Source: Thermus caldifontis
GTDB taxonomy: Bacteria; Deinococcota; Deinococci; Deinococcales; Thermaceae
Direction of reading: 5' to 3'
NCBI RefSeq assembly: GCF_003336745.1
Contig: NZ_QGMX01000001.1
Coordinates: 124,001-188,000, forward strand
Length of the DNA: 64,000 bases
Shown: in pieces, positions 62,498 through 64,000 of the stretch
Layout of the letters: each line of letters begins with the position of its first letter
Numbering within the stretch: position 1 is the stretch's first letter
The notes under the pieces: generated by a model
The model's input: only the letters and a program-made list of their open reading frames with translations
Databases searched by the model: none
Told to the model about the DNA's origin: nothing
Position numbers and translations under genes: made by a program

Positions 62498-63673
62498 ATG
62501 CGGAAGGTAGTAGGATTCTTGGTTCTTATAGCCGGTCTGGCCTGGGCCCAGATCCCCCTAAAGGTGGGGGTCATCCTCCCCCTCTCGGGGGCCTCTGCGG
62601 TTTCGGGCAAGGCGGCGCTGAACGGCATCCAGCTGGCCGCTGATGAGGTAAACGCCGCCGGCAAGGTAAGGCTGGAGCTCATCGTGGTGGACGACGGAAC
62701 CGACCCTGCCAAGGCGGTCCCAGCCTTCACCAAGCTCATGACCGTGGACAAGGTGGACATCGTGATCGGCGGCCTGGCCAGCGGGGTTACCTTCGCCCTT
62801 TCCGGTCCCGTGAAGCAGTACGGCCCCCTCTTCCTGGTCATCGGGGCCGCCAGCTCGGTGGTAGAGCAGGCCTTTGAGGGTTATCCCCTGTTTTTCCACT
62901 ACCACCCCTGGGACTACCATAACGTGGCCGCCGCCCTACAGTTCTTCCAGTACCTGAACCGGGAACACGGAGCCAAGAAGGTGGCCATTCTCTACGAGGA
63001 CGGACCCTTCGGCTCCGCAGGCATCGGGGTGTACAAGCAACAGCTGGAGAAGCTGGGCTACCAGGTCCAGGCGGAACCCTTCAAGGCCGGGAGTGGGCAG
63101 TTCACCGCCATCCTTACCCGCTTCCGGGCCTTTGCTCCCGACATCCTTTACTGGATCGGATACGATGTCGACGCCTTGCCCATCGCCACCCAGGCAAGGC
63201 AGGTGGGGCTTAGACCCAAGCTGATCTACGGTGCACCCCCCTCCTGGCCCATCGGTTTCGAGAAGAATCCCCTTTCCAACGACATCGCTGGCATGACCGC
63301 GTGGTTGCCCACGGTGGCCAACCCCCAGTCCCGCCGCTTTGTGGAAGCTTACCGCAAGAAGTACGGGGAGGTAACCGAGGAGTACATGGCCCCTATGGGC
63401 TATACCATCGTCAACAGCCTGGCCCTGGCGGCGGAAAAGGCAGGCAGTGCCGACAAAAACCGCATCGCCGAGGCCCTGGCTGGCCTCAAAATGCCCACGC
63501 CCTTTGGCCTTTTGTCCTTCAAGCCCTCGGACACGGGCCGCACCAAGTACCAGGGGTTTGGCCCGGAGATCTGGTTCCAGTTCCAGTACCTCCAGGGAAG
63601 CCGTCGGCCTGTCTTCCCCAAGAATGTGGCCACAAGGCCCTTGCGCTATCCTGGGGAGTACTACCTAAGATAG
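62498..63673 (+). CDS. ABC transporter substrate-binding protein, LIV type (second system)
   Basis: 391 residues. A Sec signal peptide (VVGFLVLIAGLAWAQ) and the mature start IPLKVGVILPLSGASAVSGKAALNGIQLA define a Leu/Ile/Val-type receptor. Unlike the first system at 9585 it has no twin-arginine signal. AAAGGAGG precedes ATG 62498. It lies in the catabolic operon, so its ligand is probably the acid handled by the ligase. Confidence 0.9.
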   Translation: MRKVVGFLVLIAGLAWAQIPLKVGVILPLSGASAVSGKAALNGIQLAADEVNAAGKVRLELIVVDDGTDPAKAVPAFTKLMTVDKVDIVIGGLASGVTFALSGPVKQYGPLFLVIGAASSVVEQAFEGYPLFFHYHPWDYHNVAAALQFFQYLNREHGAKKVAILYEDGPFGSAGIGVYKQQLEKLGYQVQAEPFKAGSGQFTAILTRFRAFAPDILYWIGYDVDALPIATQARQVGLRPKLIYGAPPSWPIGFEKNPLSNDIAGMTAWLPTVANPQSRRFVEAYRKKYGEVTEEYMAPMGYTIVNSLALAAEKAGSADKNRIAEALAGLKMPTPFGLLSFKPSDTGRTKYQGFGPEIWFQFQYLQGSRRPVFPKNVATRPLRYPGEYYLR

Positions 63674-63691
63674 AAAGTCTCTAGGAAGACC

Positions 63692-64000
63692 ATGGAGCTC
63701 CTCCTGCAAACCCTCCTTAACGGCGTTCTCATGAGCGGGGTCTACGCCTTGGTAGCCACGGGACTGGCCCTTTCCCTGGGGGTGGTGGGCATCGTCAACT
63801 TCGCTCACGGCGAGTTCCTGATGATGGGCGCTTTTCTCTCCTACGTGCTTTTCGCCCTCCGCGGAATGGATCCCCTCCTCTCCCTGGGCCTTGCCTTCCT
63901 TGCCGCCTTCGTGGTGGGTGCCCTTACCTACCAGGGCTTGATCCGGCCGGTGCTGCGGGCCACCGAGCTCAACCAGATGCTCCTCACCTTCGGCCTGTCC
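63692..64000 (+). CDS. LIV-type ABC transporter permease (LivH family), 5' part
   Basis: 103 codons up to the window end. LLQTLLNGVLMSGVYALVATGLALSLGVVGIVNFAHGEFLMMGAF (read as NGVLMSGVYALVATGL and VNFAHGEFLMMGAF) is the LivH N-terminus. AGGAAG lies 7 bases before ATG 63692. Continues beyond base 64000; further permease and ATPase genes are expected downstream. Confidence 0.88.
   Translation, partial: MELLLQTLLNGVLMSGVYALVATGLALSLGVVGIVNFAHGEFLMMGAFLSYVLFALRGMDPLLSLGLAFLAAFVVGALTYQGLIRPVLRATELNQMLLTFGLS

Overview
The window is GC-rich and gene-dense, with very short or overlapping junctions. It looks like a chromosomal segment of a Thermus species (phylum Deinococcota). The markers are a Taq-type DNA polymerase I of 830 residues with a decayed proofreading domain, the RNA-polymerase factor Gfh1, a fused SecDF, the compact nusA-ylxR-infB cluster, and a tmRNA whose tag ends in YALAA. 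Many genes have a TANNNT -10 box 6-8 bases before the start codon, which predicts leaderless mRNAs. This habit helps to fix several start codons. No insertion sequence, prophage or CRISPR array was seen.

Layout. 1-9.5 kb: 3' end of RNase J, a universal stress protein, a three-gene cation (probably calcium) operon on the minus strand, a thioredoxin-fold protein, a GalE-like epimerase, a TDT-family transporter and an argininosuccinate-lyase paralogue. 9.6-16.3 kb: a complete LIV-type ABC transporter with an embedded acyl-CoA ligase. 16.3-38.5 kb: mostly housekeeping genes (plsY, sufE-like, coaE, cca-like, MEMO-like, rnr, class III aminotransferase, thioesterase, rbfA, glmM, Uma2, polA, yigZ-like, aroE, nfeD-floA, phoH, ybeY, dgkA, gfh1, lysS, a CDF exporter). 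38.7-43.8 kb: methylmalonyl-CoA mutase in two subunits, a thioesterase, a coiled-coil protein and a von Willebrand A protein. 43.8-46.95 kb: the riboflavin operon ribD-ribE-ribBA behind an FMN riboswitch. 46.97-47.4 kb: a decayed toxin-antitoxin locus. 47.4-54.2 kb: ssrA, and divergently rimP-nusA-ylxR-infB, a small membrane protein and secDF. 54.3-64 kb: a secreted protein of unknown function, a large SARP/MalT-like regulator, and divergent from it an operon with a ketoacyl-synthase-III-like enzyme, an acyl-CoA ligase, two alpha/beta hydrolases, a MaoC hydratase and a second LIV-type transporter that runs off the window.

The most unusual items are: (i) a 108-bp repeat present twice, about 91 % identical, starting exactly at the stop codon of two unrelated genes, with a perfect 12-bp hairpin whose loop is flipped relative to its flanks; (ii) a perfect 7+4+7 direct repeat (TGTAACG-GCGC-TGTAACA) of SARP-box geometry in front of the regulator-linked operon; (iii) an FMN riboswitch whose P1 helix contains the ribD Shine-Dalgarno sequence; (iv) a truncated PIN toxin between its antitoxin and that riboswitch; (v) a tRNA-like palindrome with a selC-like TTCAAA loop between two convergent genes. 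All function calls are from reading sequence motifs; no database search was run.
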